Part shown: piece after piece, positions 29,682-39,006 of the stretch | How the letters are laid out: each line of letters starts with the position of its first letter | Numbering within the stretch: position 1 is the stretch's first letter | Assembly (NCBI RefSeq): GCF_000959445.1 | Contig: NZ_CP009630.1 | Coordinates: 1,054,001-1,118,000 of the forward strand | Source of the DNA: Burkholderia vietnamiensis LMG 10929 | Lineage (GTDB): Bacteria > Pseudomonadota > Gammaproteobacteria > Burkholderiales > Burkholderiaceae | Length of the DNA stretch: 64,000 bases | Direction of reading: 5' to 3' | Notes under the pieces: generated by a model | Seen by the model: only the letters and a program-made list of their open reading frames with translations | Databases searched by the model: none | What the model was told of the DNA's origin: nothing | Made by a program: the position numbers and the translations under genes

Positions 29682-30687
29682 AGCAGATATCCGCGATAAG
29701 CTTGGTCAGCAGACCAATCAGGGTGAACAGGAACAGCGAGCCCAGCACGACCGGATAGTCGCGGCGGATCACCGAGTCGTACGACAGTTGCCCCATCCCG
29801 TCGAGCGAGAACAGCGTCTCGATCAGCAGGTTGCCGTTCAGGAAGGCACCGACGAACGCGGCCGGCAGCCCCGTGAGCAGCGGGATCGCGGCATTGCGCA
29901 GCACGTGCTTCCACAGCACGTCGCGTTCCGGCGCGCCCTTCGCGCGGGCGGTCAGCACGTATTGCCGGCCGATTTCGTCGAGGAACGTGTTCTTCGTGAG
30001 GATCGTGACGATCGCGAAATTGCCGACCACCGACGCGGTGACGGGCATCACGATGTGCCACAGATAGTCGAGGGTCTTGCCGAGCAGCGTCAGGTCGTCG
30101 AAGTTGTCCGACGTGAGCCCGCGCATCGGAAACACCTGCCAGAACGTGCCGCCGCCGAACAGCATCAGCAGCAGCACACCGAGCACGAAACCCGGCACGG
30201 CGTAGCCGGTCAGCACCAGCACGCTCGTCACGGTGTCGAACCGCGAGCCGTTGCGCACCGCCTTCGCGATGCCGAGCGGCACCGATATCAGGTAGGTGAG
30301 GATCACCGTCCACAAGCCGAGCGTGATCGACACCGGCAGCTTCGAGCGGATCACGGCCCACACGCTGCGGTGCGCGAAATAGGACTGCCCGAGGTCGAAC
30401 GTCGCGTAGCTTTTCAGCATCAGCAGATAGCGCTCGAGCGGCGGCTTGTCGAAACCGAACTGCTTGCGGATCTGCTCGATCTGCTGCGGGTCGACGCCCT
30501 GGCTGCCGTGGTAGCCGCCGCCGCCTCCGCCCGCGTCCCCGCCGCGCGCGCTGCCGTGGCGCAACTGCGCGAGCACCTGCTCGACCGGGCCGCCCGGCAC
30601 GAACTGCGTGACCGCGAACGTGATCGTCACGACCCCGATCAGCGTCGGGATCATCAGCAGCAACCGCCTCAATATGTATGCCAGCAT
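29635..30687 (-). CDS. yejB: Peptide ABC transporter permease YejB
   Basis: 350 residues starting MLAYILRRLLLMIPTLIGVV, the DppB/YejB N-terminus. A glycine-rich insert (GGDAGGGGGGYHGSQG, residues about 49-65) sits in the periplasmic loop, as in YejB relatives. The EAA-like loop FLDEIGRQYVLTARAKGAPE is present. It pairs with YejE to form the channel for peptides delivered by YejA. Only 13 bases separate it from yejA. Confidence 0.92.
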   Translation of the reverse strand: MLAYILRRLLLMIPTLIGVVTITFAVTQFVPGGPVEQVLAQLRHGSARGGDAGGGGGGYHGSQGVDPQQIEQIRKQFGFDKPPLERYLLMLKSYATFDLGQSYFAHRSVWAVIRSKLPVSITLGLWTVILTYLISVPLGIAKAVRNGSRFDTVTSVLVLTGYAVPGFVLGVLLLMLFGGGTFWQVFPMRGLTSDNFDDLTLLGKTLDYLWHIVMPVTASVVGNFAIVTILTKNTFLDEIGRQYVLTARAKGAPERDVLWKHVLRNAAIPLLTGLPAAFVGAFLNGNLLIETLFSLDGMGQLSYDSVIRRDYPVVLGSLFLFTLIGLLTKLIADICYVLVDPRIQFSRLDH

Positions 30688-30700
30688 CGTAGCTCCCTTG

Positions 30701-32623
30701 TCAGGCCGCCGGAGCGGGTTGGGCCGCCGGCCGCTTCACGTACCAGTAGTCGATGATCCAGTCCTCGTACTGATAGGAAGCCGGCACGACCGGCGGATGG
30801 CCGAGCGCCGTCTTGTACGCGATCCGCGCGTTCGGCAGGTAGTACTGCGGGACCAGCACATACAGGTTGATCAGCACGCGGTCGAGGGCATGCACGGCCG
30901 TCTCGAGATCGTCGAGCGTACTGGCCGTGAGCGCCGCTCGAATCAGTGCGTCGACCGCCTTCGACTTCACGCCCGGATAGTTCTCCGAGCCGGGCTGCGA
31001 TGCGGCCTCGCTGCCGAACCGGCGTGTCAGCTCCGCACCCGGGATCGTCACGGGCAAGTAGATATAGGTCGTCATGTCGTACTCGAAATTGTCGAGCCGC
31101 TTCTGGTAGAGCGCGCTGTCGAGCTCGTGCAGGTACGCATGGATGCCGAGCGTCTCGAGCGCCTGCGTGTACGGCAGGATCAGGCGATCCATGCCGGGCT
31201 GGTCGTCGATGATCTCGATCGTCATCGGCGTGCCGTTCGCGTCACGCAGCGCGCCGTCGCGATAGTGCCAGCCGGCCTGCGCGAGCAGGTCGCGGGCTTG
31301 CCTGAGGTTCGCGCGCAGCGAGCCGGGCGGCAGCGTCGACGGCTGTTTGATCATCGGGCCGAACACCTCCGCCGGCAGCGTCGACCGGTAAGGTTCGAGC
31401 AGCGCGAGCTCCTTCGCGCTCGGCATGCCGGACGCCGCGAACGGGCTCGCCTCCCAGAAGCTGTTGGTGCGGCGATACTGCCCGTAGAACATCATCCGGC
31501 TCATCCAGTCGAAGTCGAATGCCAGCGCGAGCGCATGCCGCACGCGCACGTCCCGGAACATCGGCTTGCGCAGGTTCATCATGAAGCCCTGCATCTGCGC
31601 GGGGCCGTCCGGGAATTCGCCCTTCTTCAACAGCCCGTTGCGGAAGTTCTTGCCGACGTACTTGCGCGCCCACTGCGTCGAGCTGTATTCCATCCGCGCG
31701 TCGACATCGCCGGCCTTGAACGCCTCGAGCGCCGTGTACTGGTCGAGATACAGCTTGAACGACACGCGCGCGAAGCGGAACATCCCGCGCCGCGACGGCA
31801 GATTCGCGGCCCAGTAGTGCGGGTTGCGCACGTATGCGATCTGCTTGTCGTTTCTGCGCTGCTCGATCAGGTACGCGCCGCTCGCGATCGGCGGCACGTT
31901 CGCGATCTGGTCGAACGGTGGGCGCGTACCGTCGGCGCGCTGCCCCCACTTCGGCGAGAACACCGGCAGGTCGCCTGCGATCAGCGCCGCGTCGCGCTCC
32001 GCGTGCTTGAATTCGAAGCGGATCGTGTGGCTGTCGACCACCACCGCGCGCTTGATGATCGAGAACTGCGCGTTGTAGATCGGCGACGCTTGGGGGCTCG
32101 CCAGTGTGTCGAGCGAATACTTGACGTCGGCCGCGGTGATCGCGTCGCCGTTCGAGAAGCGTGCGGCCGGATTGATGTGAAACGTGGCCGACAGCCCGTC
32201 GGGCGCCACTTCGACGTCGTCGGCGATCAGCGCGTATTCGGACGCCAACTCGTCCCAGCTGCGCTGCATCAGCGTGTCGAACATCAGGTTCTTGATGTCC
32301 GGCGCGGGCGAGCCGCGGGTCAGGAAGGGGTTCAGCGAGTCGTAGCTCTGGGCCGTATCGTAGTTCTCGAAGTTGAGCGTGCCGTCATTCGGCGCGTCGG
32401 GATCCGCATAATCGAAATGCGTAAAGTTGGCCGAGTACTTGGGCTGATCGTATTGAGAGATCGCGTTGGCGGCCTCGGCGGCCGAAGGCGCGAAAGCGTT
32501 CAGCGTCGACGCCACGCACACGGCAGCTGCGATGCGAGCGATTCGCCCGCGTTGCCGGCCGGCCCGCAGCGCAAAGCGAACCGATTGCGGCGCGTGCGGC
32601 AAACGCAACGTTACAAGTCTCAT
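30701..32623 (-). CDS. yejA: Peptide-binding protein of the Yej transporter (YejA)
   Basis: 640 residues from MRLVTLRLPHAPQSVRFALR at 32623, giving a basic leader and a signal peptide that ends AAEAANAISQ. It belongs to the SBP_bac_5 family; the core includes YDSLNPFLTRGSPAPDIKNL and RFSNGDAITAADVKYSLDTL. It captures oligopeptides in the periplasm for YejBEF. A hairpin lies between it and the TonB-dependent receptor upstream, so expression may be partly independent or attenuated. Confidence 0.9.
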   Translation of the reverse strand: MRLVTLRLPHAPQSVRFALRAGRQRGRIARIAAAVCVASTLNAFAPSAAEAANAISQYDQPKYSANFTHFDYADPDAPNDGTLNFENYDTAQSYDSLNPFLTRGSPAPDIKNLMFDTLMQRSWDELASEYALIADDVEVAPDGLSATFHINPAARFSNGDAITAADVKYSLDTLASPQASPIYNAQFSIIKRAVVVDSHTIRFEFKHAERDAALIAGDLPVFSPKWGQRADGTRPPFDQIANVPPIASGAYLIEQRRNDKQIAYVRNPHYWAANLPSRRGMFRFARVSFKLYLDQYTALEAFKAGDVDARMEYSSTQWARKYVGKNFRNGLLKKGEFPDGPAQMQGFMMNLRKPMFRDVRVRHALALAFDFDWMSRMMFYGQYRRTNSFWEASPFAASGMPSAKELALLEPYRSTLPAEVFGPMIKQPSTLPPGSLRANLRQARDLLAQAGWHYRDGALRDANGTPMTIEIIDDQPGMDRLILPYTQALETLGIHAYLHELDSALYQKRLDNFEYDMTTYIYLPVTIPGAELTRRFGSEAASQPGSENYPGVKSKAVDALIRAALTASTLDDLETAVHALDRVLINLYVLVPQYYLPNARIAYKTALGHPPVVPASYQYEDWIIDYWYVKRPAAQPAPAA

Positions 32624-32730
32624 CTTCTGCTTGTCCTGGGATGCGCCGGTTGGCTGCCGGCACGGATTCAGTATGGTTGTCGCAACGGCTCGACGCCGCC
32701 GGATCGCACATAACGGCGTCAGGCCGGAAA

Positions 32731-32768
32731 GGGCCGCTCCCGGCCGGTAAAGGGAAGCGGAGCGGCCC
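32731..32768 (-). terminator. Hairpin between the TonB-dependent receptor and yejA
   Basis: Arms 32731-32740 (GGGCCGCTCC) and 32759-32768 (GGAGCGGCCC) are exact complements. On the minus strand only three T follow. It starts 29 bases after the receptor stop; likely a partial terminator that lowers yej expression relative to the receptor. Confidence 0.5.
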
Positions 32769-32797
32769 ATCGCGTGCCATTCAAACCGATTGCAGCA

Positions 32798-35623
32798 TCA
32801 GAACTTGTAGGTCGCGCCGATCTGCGCGAATCGACCGACATACGTGTACAGCGACGTGTCATAGCCCGTCTGGTAGCTCGCGTTCATAAAGACCGGATCG
32901 AACGGCGGCGCACGATTGAAGATGTTGTCGATGCCGGCGTAGATCGTCCAATGCTTGAAGCCGGTGTAGCTGACCATCAGGTTGAACTGACTGTACGAAG
33001 CCACGCTGTCCTGCATGTTCGGATACTGGCCCGGCGACAGGATGGCCTGGCTGTACGGTCCCGTGAACATCCACGTCAACGTCGCATTCCATTGGTTGTG
33101 GTAGTTCCAGTTCAGACTCGTATTGCCCTTCCAGCGCGGGAAGCTGCCGCCGAACGGCTCGTTCAGCGAACCGTTGTTGCCCGCGAAGTCGGTCGTCTCG
33201 CCGCCCACCGGCATCTTGAAGTGCCATACGTAGGCCCAGTCACCCGACAGCGTGAACGTACCGATCTTGGTCGACACCGATTGGCGGAAGGTCGTCTCGA
33301 AGCCGTCGGTGTCGAGCGACGACAGATTCATATACGGCAGCACCACATACGCGATGGAGCCGTTCGGGTTACGGATCACCTTCGACGGATCGTTCTGGTC
33401 GACCACCGTCTGGATGTCTTCCGTGCCGATCACGTTGTCGATGTGGATCTTGTACCAGTCGAAGCCGAAATCGGTATTGCGGGTGGGCGACAGCTGGAAG
33501 CCGATGTTGTAGTTCTTGGTGCGCTCCGGTTGCAGCTTGCTGTTACCGGCCTGCACTTCCTCGACGAGGTTGTATGCGTTCGGGTTGTTGGGATCGTTCG
33601 AATCGACCGCGCCCTGCGCGCCGTAGGTCCTCGACGAAGTGTTTTCGATCAGCGTCGGTGCGCGGAAGCCGCGGTTGTAGGAACCGTACACCGTCAGCTC
33701 GCGGATCGGCTGGAAGCGCAACGCGAAGCGCGGCGAGAATGCGCCACCGAAGTCGCTGTAGTGGTCGTAGCGACCCGACTGGCTGAACGTCAGGTTCTTC
33801 AGGATGGGAATGTCGATCTGGTAGTAGACCGCCGCGACGTTGCGCTCGCCGTTGACCGATTGCAGCGACGGCTGGACGAGCGTGCCGTTCGCGTAGTCCG
33901 CGCCTGTACCGATGTACTGGCTCTGGTGCGTGAATTGCGTACCGAGACCGAGGCCGACGTTACCCGTGGGCAACGTGAACAAGTTCGGCGTCGACAGCGT
34001 CGCATCGACAGCGTCGAGCTTCGTGATGGCCTGCGTCGACGTGCTTCCATAAAGGCCGTTCAACCCGTTCGGTGTCGACGACGGATTGGCGAAGTTGAAC
34101 ACGCCGTTCTGGACGATGTTCTCCAGCGCGGCCGCGTTGATCAGGTTCGAATAGTTGTTCGACACCGTGTTCTGCGAATGCGTGTAGGACGCGGTCCAAT
34201 CCCAGTCGCCCACGCGCGGCGTGCTGAACGAGCCTTTCACACCCGTCGCGGCACGCCAGAAGTTCGAGCTCGTGTGCACGGACTGCGTGGCCGGGAACGA
34301 GTAGACCAGCTTGGCCGGCACGCCGAACGGGTTATACGGGTTGCTGCCCGGCACGAGGTTCGAAACCGGGTTGAGACCGCCCGTCGCCGGATCGTAGGTC
34401 TGCGTGCTGTTGCCGAGGCGGCCGACGAAATTGTTCGTGACCGTCGTATTGTTGCTTTCCCAGAGATCGGCGAACGCCTGCATCGCGTCGCTGATCTTGA
34501 AGTCGGCGTGCACCTTCGCGCTCAGGCGTTCGGTCCACGGCGACAGCGACGATGCGTACGCGGTGTTGTTTGCGCAGACCGTGCCCGGACCGTTGACCTG
34601 CGCGACGGAGGTGCCCGGCACGGCCTGGCCTCCGTTCGGACACGGGCTCAGCGGCACCTTCGCGCCGGTGGTCGGATTACGCCAGTACGACACGTTCTGG
34701 TTCGACAGGCCGCCCGGGAAATTGGAGAAGTCCTGGTTCTGCGTCGTGTCGCGATCGGCGATCGAGATGCCGTTCGACTTGTAGTAGCTGAGCGCCGCCG
34801 TCACGTTGAAGCGGTCGGCGTTCAGGTCGCCGATGCCGCCGAGGACGCTGAACTGCGTCGTGCCCTGGCCGCCTTCACCGTTTGTCGCACCACCGTAGCT
34901 GCCGCCCAGTTCAAGACCCTGAAAGTTTTTCTTCGTGATGATGTTCACCACGCCCGCGATTGCGTCCGAACCATACTGGGACACCGCGCCGGTCTTGACG
35001 ATTTCGATGCGGTCGATGATGTTGAGCGGCAGCGTATTCAGGTCGAAGAACTGATCGCTGCCGTTCACGGCGAACGCATACGGCGACACCCGCATGCCGT
35101 CGATCAGCACCAGCGTGTATTTCTCGCTGAGGCCGCGCAGCGCGATACCTGCGCCGCCCGGCGCGAAGCTGTTCGTCGAACCTTCGCTCCAGCTGCTTGC
35201 CGAATTCGCCGAGGTGCTGCGCAGGTAATCAGCGACGTTGGTCTGACCGCTGTTCTGGATGTCCTTGCTCGTGATGGTCTGCACCTGGTTGAAGCCGACC
35301 TTGTCGGCCTGCCGGATCAGCGAACCCGTCACTTCGAATCGCTTGATCTGCGCGACCTTGCCTTGTCCGTTCGCGCCGGGCGCGGCAGGCGTCGCCTCGG
35401 CTGCCGCGCTCGATGCCGCGGCCCCCGTGGCAGCGACAGCGCCCGCCGTGCCGTTCGCCTGCGAAACGGTCACGGGTGCGCCGTTCGCGACCGCATCCGC
35501 GATCGATGCGGCTCCCGGCGCCGGCTGGCTCTGGGCGAACGCCGGCGGCACCAGCACGGCCGTCAACGCCAGCTCCGCCCAGACTATCCTCTTGATGGCC
35601 AACGCCAAAACTTTCTGCTTCAT
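32798..35623 (-). CDS. TonB-dependent outer-membrane receptor
   Basis: 941 residues from MKQKVLALAIKRIVWAELAL at 35623, preceded by GAGAGGG. A signal peptide ends VPPAFAQSQ. An Ala-rich stretch precedes the plug, which starts RFEVTGSLIRQADKVGFNQV and includes VLIDGMRVSPY and QYGSDAIAGVVNIIT. The 22-strand barrel ends with an aromatic residue (QIGATYKF). Overall style resembles Oar-like receptors of the Xanthomonas/Caulobacter type, many of which take up peptides or glycans rather than siderophores. Its place before yejABEF suggests uptake of peptides or peptide-like ligands across the outer membrane. Confidence 0.92.
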   Translation of the reverse strand: MKQKVLALAIKRIVWAELALTAVLVPPAFAQSQPAPGAASIADAVANGAPVTVSQANGTAGAVAATGAAASSAAAEATPAAPGANGQGKVAQIKRFEVTGSLIRQADKVGFNQVQTITSKDIQNSGQTNVADYLRSTSANSASSWSEGSTNSFAPGGAGIALRGLSEKYTLVLIDGMRVSPYAFAVNGSDQFFDLNTLPLNIIDRIEIVKTGAVSQYGSDAIAGVVNIITKKNFQGLELGGSYGGATNGEGGQGTTQFSVLGGIGDLNADRFNVTAALSYYKSNGISIADRDTTQNQDFSNFPGGLSNQNVSYWRNPTTGAKVPLSPCPNGGQAVPGTSVAQVNGPGTVCANNTAYASSLSPWTERLSAKVHADFKISDAMQAFADLWESNNTTVTNNFVGRLGNSTQTYDPATGGLNPVSNLVPGSNPYNPFGVPAKLVYSFPATQSVHTSSNFWRAATGVKGSFSTPRVGDWDWTASYTHSQNTVSNNYSNLINAAALENIVQNGVFNFANPSSTPNGLNGLYGSTSTQAITKLDAVDATLSTPNLFTLPTGNVGLGLGTQFTHQSQYIGTGADYANGTLVQPSLQSVNGERNVAAVYYQIDIPILKNLTFSQSGRYDHYSDFGGAFSPRFALRFQPIRELTVYGSYNRGFRAPTLIENTSSRTYGAQGAVDSNDPNNPNAYNLVEEVQAGNSKLQPERTKNYNIGFQLSPTRNTDFGFDWYKIHIDNVIGTEDIQTVVDQNDPSKVIRNPNGSIAYVVLPYMNLSSLDTDGFETTFRQSVSTKIGTFTLSGDWAYVWHFKMPVGGETTDFAGNNGSLNEPFGGSFPRWKGNTSLNWNYHNQWNATLTWMFTGPYSQAILSPGQYPNMQDSVASYSQFNLMVSYTGFKHWTIYAGIDNIFNRAPPFDPVFMNASYQTGYDTSLYTYVGRFAQIGATYKF

Positions 35624-35968
35624 CTTGTTCCCTCTCGCTCGTAGTAAGACCCCACCTGCTGCACGCCGGAACTTTGTGAGTTCCTTGCGCGTCCTGGGCG
35701 CCCGTGTAACGGACCCCGCCATAGCCACCCTTTCGACTGCCACGACTCGAACGGATCGGCCTCGGGCACCCGTGCCACTCGGCATCACCGTCTCTTAACG
35801 TTTTTATTCGCAATACTTACTACATGTAATGAGCGCACTTCCTGCAATTTCCAATTCGATGGACGACGGGCAGTGAAGACGTCTGCCGGCCGTACTGCGT
35901 ACTGCGTGCTGCCTTCCATCGATTGGATACTTCTTCTGCGTCGCGGCGTGCGGCGCCTGCCGCCTCCG
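35624..35968. other. Promoter region of the TonB-dependent receptor
   Basis: 345 bases with no gene. An AT-rich core at 35800-35830 is the likely promoter. A 16-base motif at 35843-35858 recurs upstream of tonB and is listed separately. Confidence 0.5.
35843..35858. promoter_or_regulatory. Shared motif TGCAATTTCCAATTCG (copy 1)
   Basis: Matches 14 of 16 bases with TGCAATTTGCAATCCG at 40802-40817 upstream of tonB. Both copies are AT-rich islands in GC-rich DNA. It is a candidate operator for the XRE-cupin regulator encoded beside this copy; this is inference. Confidence 0.35.
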
Positions 35969-36544
35969 CTAGAACAGCCTCGGCGTGCCAACCCAGACAA
36001 TCACCGCCTCTTCGTCGGCCGTGTTGTGCCACGCATGCGGCACCGTCGATTCGTAATGCGCGGTATCGCCCGCGTTCAGCGTGAACGTGCAATCTTCGAG
36101 CGTCAGCGCGACCTGCCCGCGCATCACATAGACGAATTCCTCGCCCGCATGGGTCGTTATCTCGGACGGCGACTGCCCCGCCGGCATCCTGACGAGAATC
36201 GCGTCGAGCTTGCGGCCATCCACCGGGTTCGTCAGCTTGGCGAACAGGTTGGCCGAGTTCGTGAACTGGAAATACTGCAGCGCGTGCGCACGGCACACCG
36301 AACGCGCTTCTGTCGGCGTGTCGATGAAGTACTGCATCGTGACGCCCAGCGCTTGCGCGATCCGGACCAGCGACGTGATCGACGGCGTCGCGCGCCCGCG
36401 TTCGACCTGAGACAGGAACGGCTTCGAAATGCCTGCGATCCCGGCCGTCTCGTCGAGCGTGAGCTTCAGACGCTGGCGCAGCGCCCGGATCTTGTTGCCT
36501 AGCGATACGGCGACCAGAACCGACTGATCAGCGGACACAGTCAT
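35969..36544 (-). CDS. XRE-family regulator with C-terminal cupin sensor
   Basis: 191 residues from MTVSADQSVLVAVSLGNKIR at 36544. The N-terminal HTH is KIRALRQRLKLTLDETAGIA with recognition region ISKPFLSQVERGRATPSITS. The C-terminal cupin_2 domain includes THAGEEFVYVMRGQVALTLE and GDTAHYESTVPHAWHN. This layout (PuuR/SutR-like) usually senses a small amine, amino acid or peptide-derived metabolite. It sits between the tonB-exb operon and the receptor-yej operon and likely coordinates both. Confidence 0.88.
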   Translation of the reverse strand: MTVSADQSVLVAVSLGNKIRALRQRLKLTLDETAGIAGISKPFLSQVERGRATPSITSLVRIAQALGVTMQYFIDTPTEARSVCRAHALQYFQFTNSANLFAKLTNPVDGRKLDAILVRMPAGQSPSEITTHAGEEFVYVMRGQVALTLEDCTFTLNAGDTAHYESTVPHAWHNTADEEAVIVWVGTPRLF

Positions 36545-36843
36545 GGAAGTGCGGGGCCTCGCAGTCGAAACTGGTTTGATGTCGTCGATCCTTGACCGAT
36601 GCGATGACGCGACCGGCTCGGCGGGATACCCGGCCGCGCGCTGCCGCGGGCAGCCGGCGCGCGGTGCGGCGTGGCGCCGTCGTCGCCCGCCCGCGGATGT
36701 TTCGCAAATTTGATTCGCCTTGCTAATCAACAAGATCGCCCCTTTCCATCTTCATGTCCGACCTTCGACGGCTTGTCCTTCTGCCGCGCTACGCTGCTCG
36801 TCGATCGCGTGCGTGTCGCACGCCGTCGTGCCCTTACGGCGCG

Positions 36844-38034
36844 CTACCGGGATGCCACCGCGATCCACAGCTTCGCCAGATCCGCCGAGCCGTCGTTACC
36901 CTTCACCGTGCGCAGCACCTGGACCGCATGCGCCTTCTGGCCCGCAACGTAGTACGCCTCGCCGAGCCGCAGCCGCGCCGCATCGGGATGCTCGAGCCCG
37001 CCCTTCGCGATCACCTGCTCCATCGTCGACAGCCCCTGCGCCGCGTGGCCCGCAAACACCAGATTCATGCCGACATCGAGCGGCGCCACCGGATTGGCTG
37101 CGTCCGCACCCGCTTGCGTACGCTTGGCAGCCAGCGCCTGCAGCCGCTTCTCGCGGTCCGCCTGCCCATCCTTGCCGAGCACGCCGGACGCGAATCCCTG
37201 GTCGATCACCTGCCTGCCTTCAGCTGGCGTTCCTGCCACCAGCGCGAGCTGCGTCATCTCCATGTAGGCGTCGGCCGTCGTCAGCGTGCCCGTCGCTCTG
37301 CGCAATCGGTAGATGTCGAGGTCGAGCGACGACAGGTAGCCGGGGCTGCCGCGAATGGCCGAGATCATGTCCGCCCAGTACGCGGGGCTCGGATGATAAG
37401 CGACCAGCATGCCGAGCGCGCTGCGATAGGCACCGGCATCCTTGCTCTTTTGCGCACAGGTCGCCAGCATCTGCAACTGCCCTTCGTCGGGCGCATGGCC
37501 GGCCTTCGCCTGTGCCTCCGTGCTGGCCTTCAACTGGCTCACGACCTGACTGCAATCGTTCGACAGGTAATACGACTGTGTGAGCAGCGTGCGCATGTCC
37601 GGATCCGTTCCGCCCGCCTTCAGGTAGCGCTGCGCGACGCGGATCGCCTGCGGATAGTTCTTCTGCTGGAAGTAGATCCCGGCGAGCACCGCCGTGGTCC
37701 GCTGCTCGTCCGCGCCCGACAGGCGCCCCGAGTTCAGGACGGTTTCGTAGGCCTGCGCGGCCACGCCGGTATCGCCGGCCGCCATCGCCGCCGCGCCGCG
37801 CGTCGCTTCCACCATGTAGGTTTCATACGGCGTGCGATTCGGCACGGCGGCCGCCTGCGCGATCTTGCCGAGCGCGTCGCGATACTTGTGCGCGCGATAC
37901 AGGTCCTGCGCCGCCGCCAGCGGCTTCGCCACATCGGGCCGCAACGCGTCGGCCGCCCACGCCGGCCGGCCGAGCACGCAGGCCGCCCCGAGCGCCGTCA
38001 GCGCCATCATCCGTTTCCATCGTCGCTGGTTCAT
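36844..38034 (-). CDS. Periplasmic TPR-repeat protein of the tonB-exb operon
   Basis: 396 residues. A signal peptide ends RPAWAADALR. The rest is helical with tetratricopeptide-like repeats, for example YRAHKYRDALGKIAQAAAVP, AGIYFQQKNYPQAIRVAQRY and LRLGEAYYVAGQKAHAVQVL. It is the last gene after exbD, 16 bases downstream. TPR partners encoded with extra ExbB/ExbD/TonB sets occur with Oar-like receptors; a role in organising the TonB complex or handling peptide ligand is plausible but unproven. Confidence 0.8.
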   Translation of the reverse strand: MNQRRWKRMMALTALGAACVLGRPAWAADALRPDVAKPLAAAQDLYRAHKYRDALGKIAQAAAVPNRTPYETYMVEATRGAAAMAAGDTGVAAQAYETVLNSGRLSGADEQRTTAVLAGIYFQQKNYPQAIRVAQRYLKAGGTDPDMRTLLTQSYYLSNDCSQVVSQLKASTEAQAKAGHAPDEGQLQMLATCAQKSKDAGAYRSALGMLVAYHPSPAYWADMISAIRGSPGYLSSLDLDIYRLRRATGTLTTADAYMEMTQLALVAGTPAEGRQVIDQGFASGVLGKDGQADREKRLQALAAKRTQAGADAANPVAPLDVGMNLVFAGHAAQGLSTMEQVIAKGGLEHPDAARLRLGEAYYVAGQKAHAVQVLRTVKGNDGSADLAKLWIAVASR

Positions 38035-38050
38035 CGGTCGGCCTGTTCCG

Positions 38051-38482
38051 TCATTGCATGAACTGCTCGTTTCCGATCAAGCCGATCTTCGTCGCGCCCA
38101 CACGCTGCGCGGACGCCAGTACGGCCGCCACGTCCTTGTACGGCGCCAGCTTGTTCGCCCGCAGATGGATCTCCGCCTGCACGGGCTCGTGCGCGACCGC
38201 CGTCAGCTTCGCCTCGAGTGCCGCGCGATCCGGCACCGGCGCGCCGTTCCACGTCGTCGTGCCGTCGAAGTCGATGTCGATCTGCACGACCTCCGGCGGC
38301 GTAGCGGGCGGCGGCGGGTTGCCCACCGGCAGATCCATCTTCACCGAATGCATCTGAATCGGGATCGTGATGATCAGCATGATCAACAGCACCAGCATCA
38401 CGTCGATCAGCGGCGTGGTGTTGATGTCGACCATCACGTCCGGCTCGCTGCCGCCCCCGCCCGAAGGCACGTTCATTCCCAT
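38051..38482 (-). CDS. exbD: ExbD-type energy-transduction protein (second copy)
   Basis: 143 residues. One N-terminal membrane helix holds the essential aspartate in INTTPLIDVMLVLLIMLIIT, followed by a periplasmic domain with IHLRANKLAPYKDVAAVL. It carries a Gly-rich N-terminal tail (PSGGGGSEP) and differs clearly from the first ExbD, so the two are not simple duplicates. It works with ExbB to couple the proton gradient to TonB. Confidence 0.9.
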   Translation of the reverse strand: MGMNVPSGGGGSEPDVMVDINTTPLIDVMLVLLIMLIITIPIQMHSVKMDLPVGNPPPPATPPEVVQIDIDFDGTTTWNGAPVPDRAALEAKLTAVAHEPVQAEIHLRANKLAPYKDVAAVLASAQRVGATKIGLIGNEQFMQ

Positions 38483-38563
38483 CGTCTGCTCCTGTCGATG
38501 CTCGCTCCGATCCCATGCGTCGCCGTCAATCGGAATCGGCGCGCATGCTGTTCCCCCGCAAGG

Positions 38564-38986
38564 CTAACCACCCCGCGCCGGCGGTTCCGTAATGAACGAC
38601 ACCTTCGCGATACCGGCCCGCTCGCACATCGTGACGACCCGGCCGATGAACTCGTAGCGCGTGTTCTGGTCGCCCCGCACGTGCACGCTCGGCTGCGGTT
38701 GCTGCTGAGACGCCCCCTTCAGCTTCGCGAGCAACGTCGACGCATCCACCAGTTGCTCGCCCCAGAAGAAATCGCCGTCGCGGTTCACCGCGATCTCGAC
38801 ACTTTTCGGCGTCGTCTGCAGCGGCTGCACGACCTCCTTCGGCAACTGCAGCTGGATCGTGTGCGTGACGACCGGAATCGTGATCAGGAAGATGATCAGC
38901 AGCACCAGCATCACGTCGACGAGCGGCGTCGTGTTGATGTTCGCGATCACCTCGTCGCTTTCGTCCTGCCCGACGTTCATGCCCAT
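38564..38986 (-). CDS. exbD: ExbD-type energy-transduction protein (first copy)
   Basis: 140 residues with the proton-path aspartate in INTTPLVDVMLVLLIIFLIT. The periplasmic domain contains VEIAVNRDGDFFWGEQLVDA and VHVRGDQNTRYEFIGRVVTM, the latter a good ExbD/TolR match. It starts 20 bases after exbB. Two ExbD types in one operon suggest a hetero-ExbD stator, a feature noted for TonB systems of Xanthomonas-like bacteria. Confidence 0.92.
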   Translation of the reverse strand: MGMNVGQDESDEVIANINTTPLVDVMLVLLIIFLITIPVVTHTIQLQLPKEVVQPLQTTPKSVEIAVNRDGDFFWGEQLVDASTLLAKLKGASQQQPQPSVHVRGDQNTRYEFIGRVVTMCERAGIAKVSFITEPPARGG

Positions 38987-39006
38987 CGCGCGCCTCCGTC
39001 AGCCGG

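Noticed and set aside
32774..35644. 956-codon plus-strand frame
   Set aside because: Antisense to the TonB-dependent receptor, which has signal peptide, plug and barrel motifs on the minus strand.
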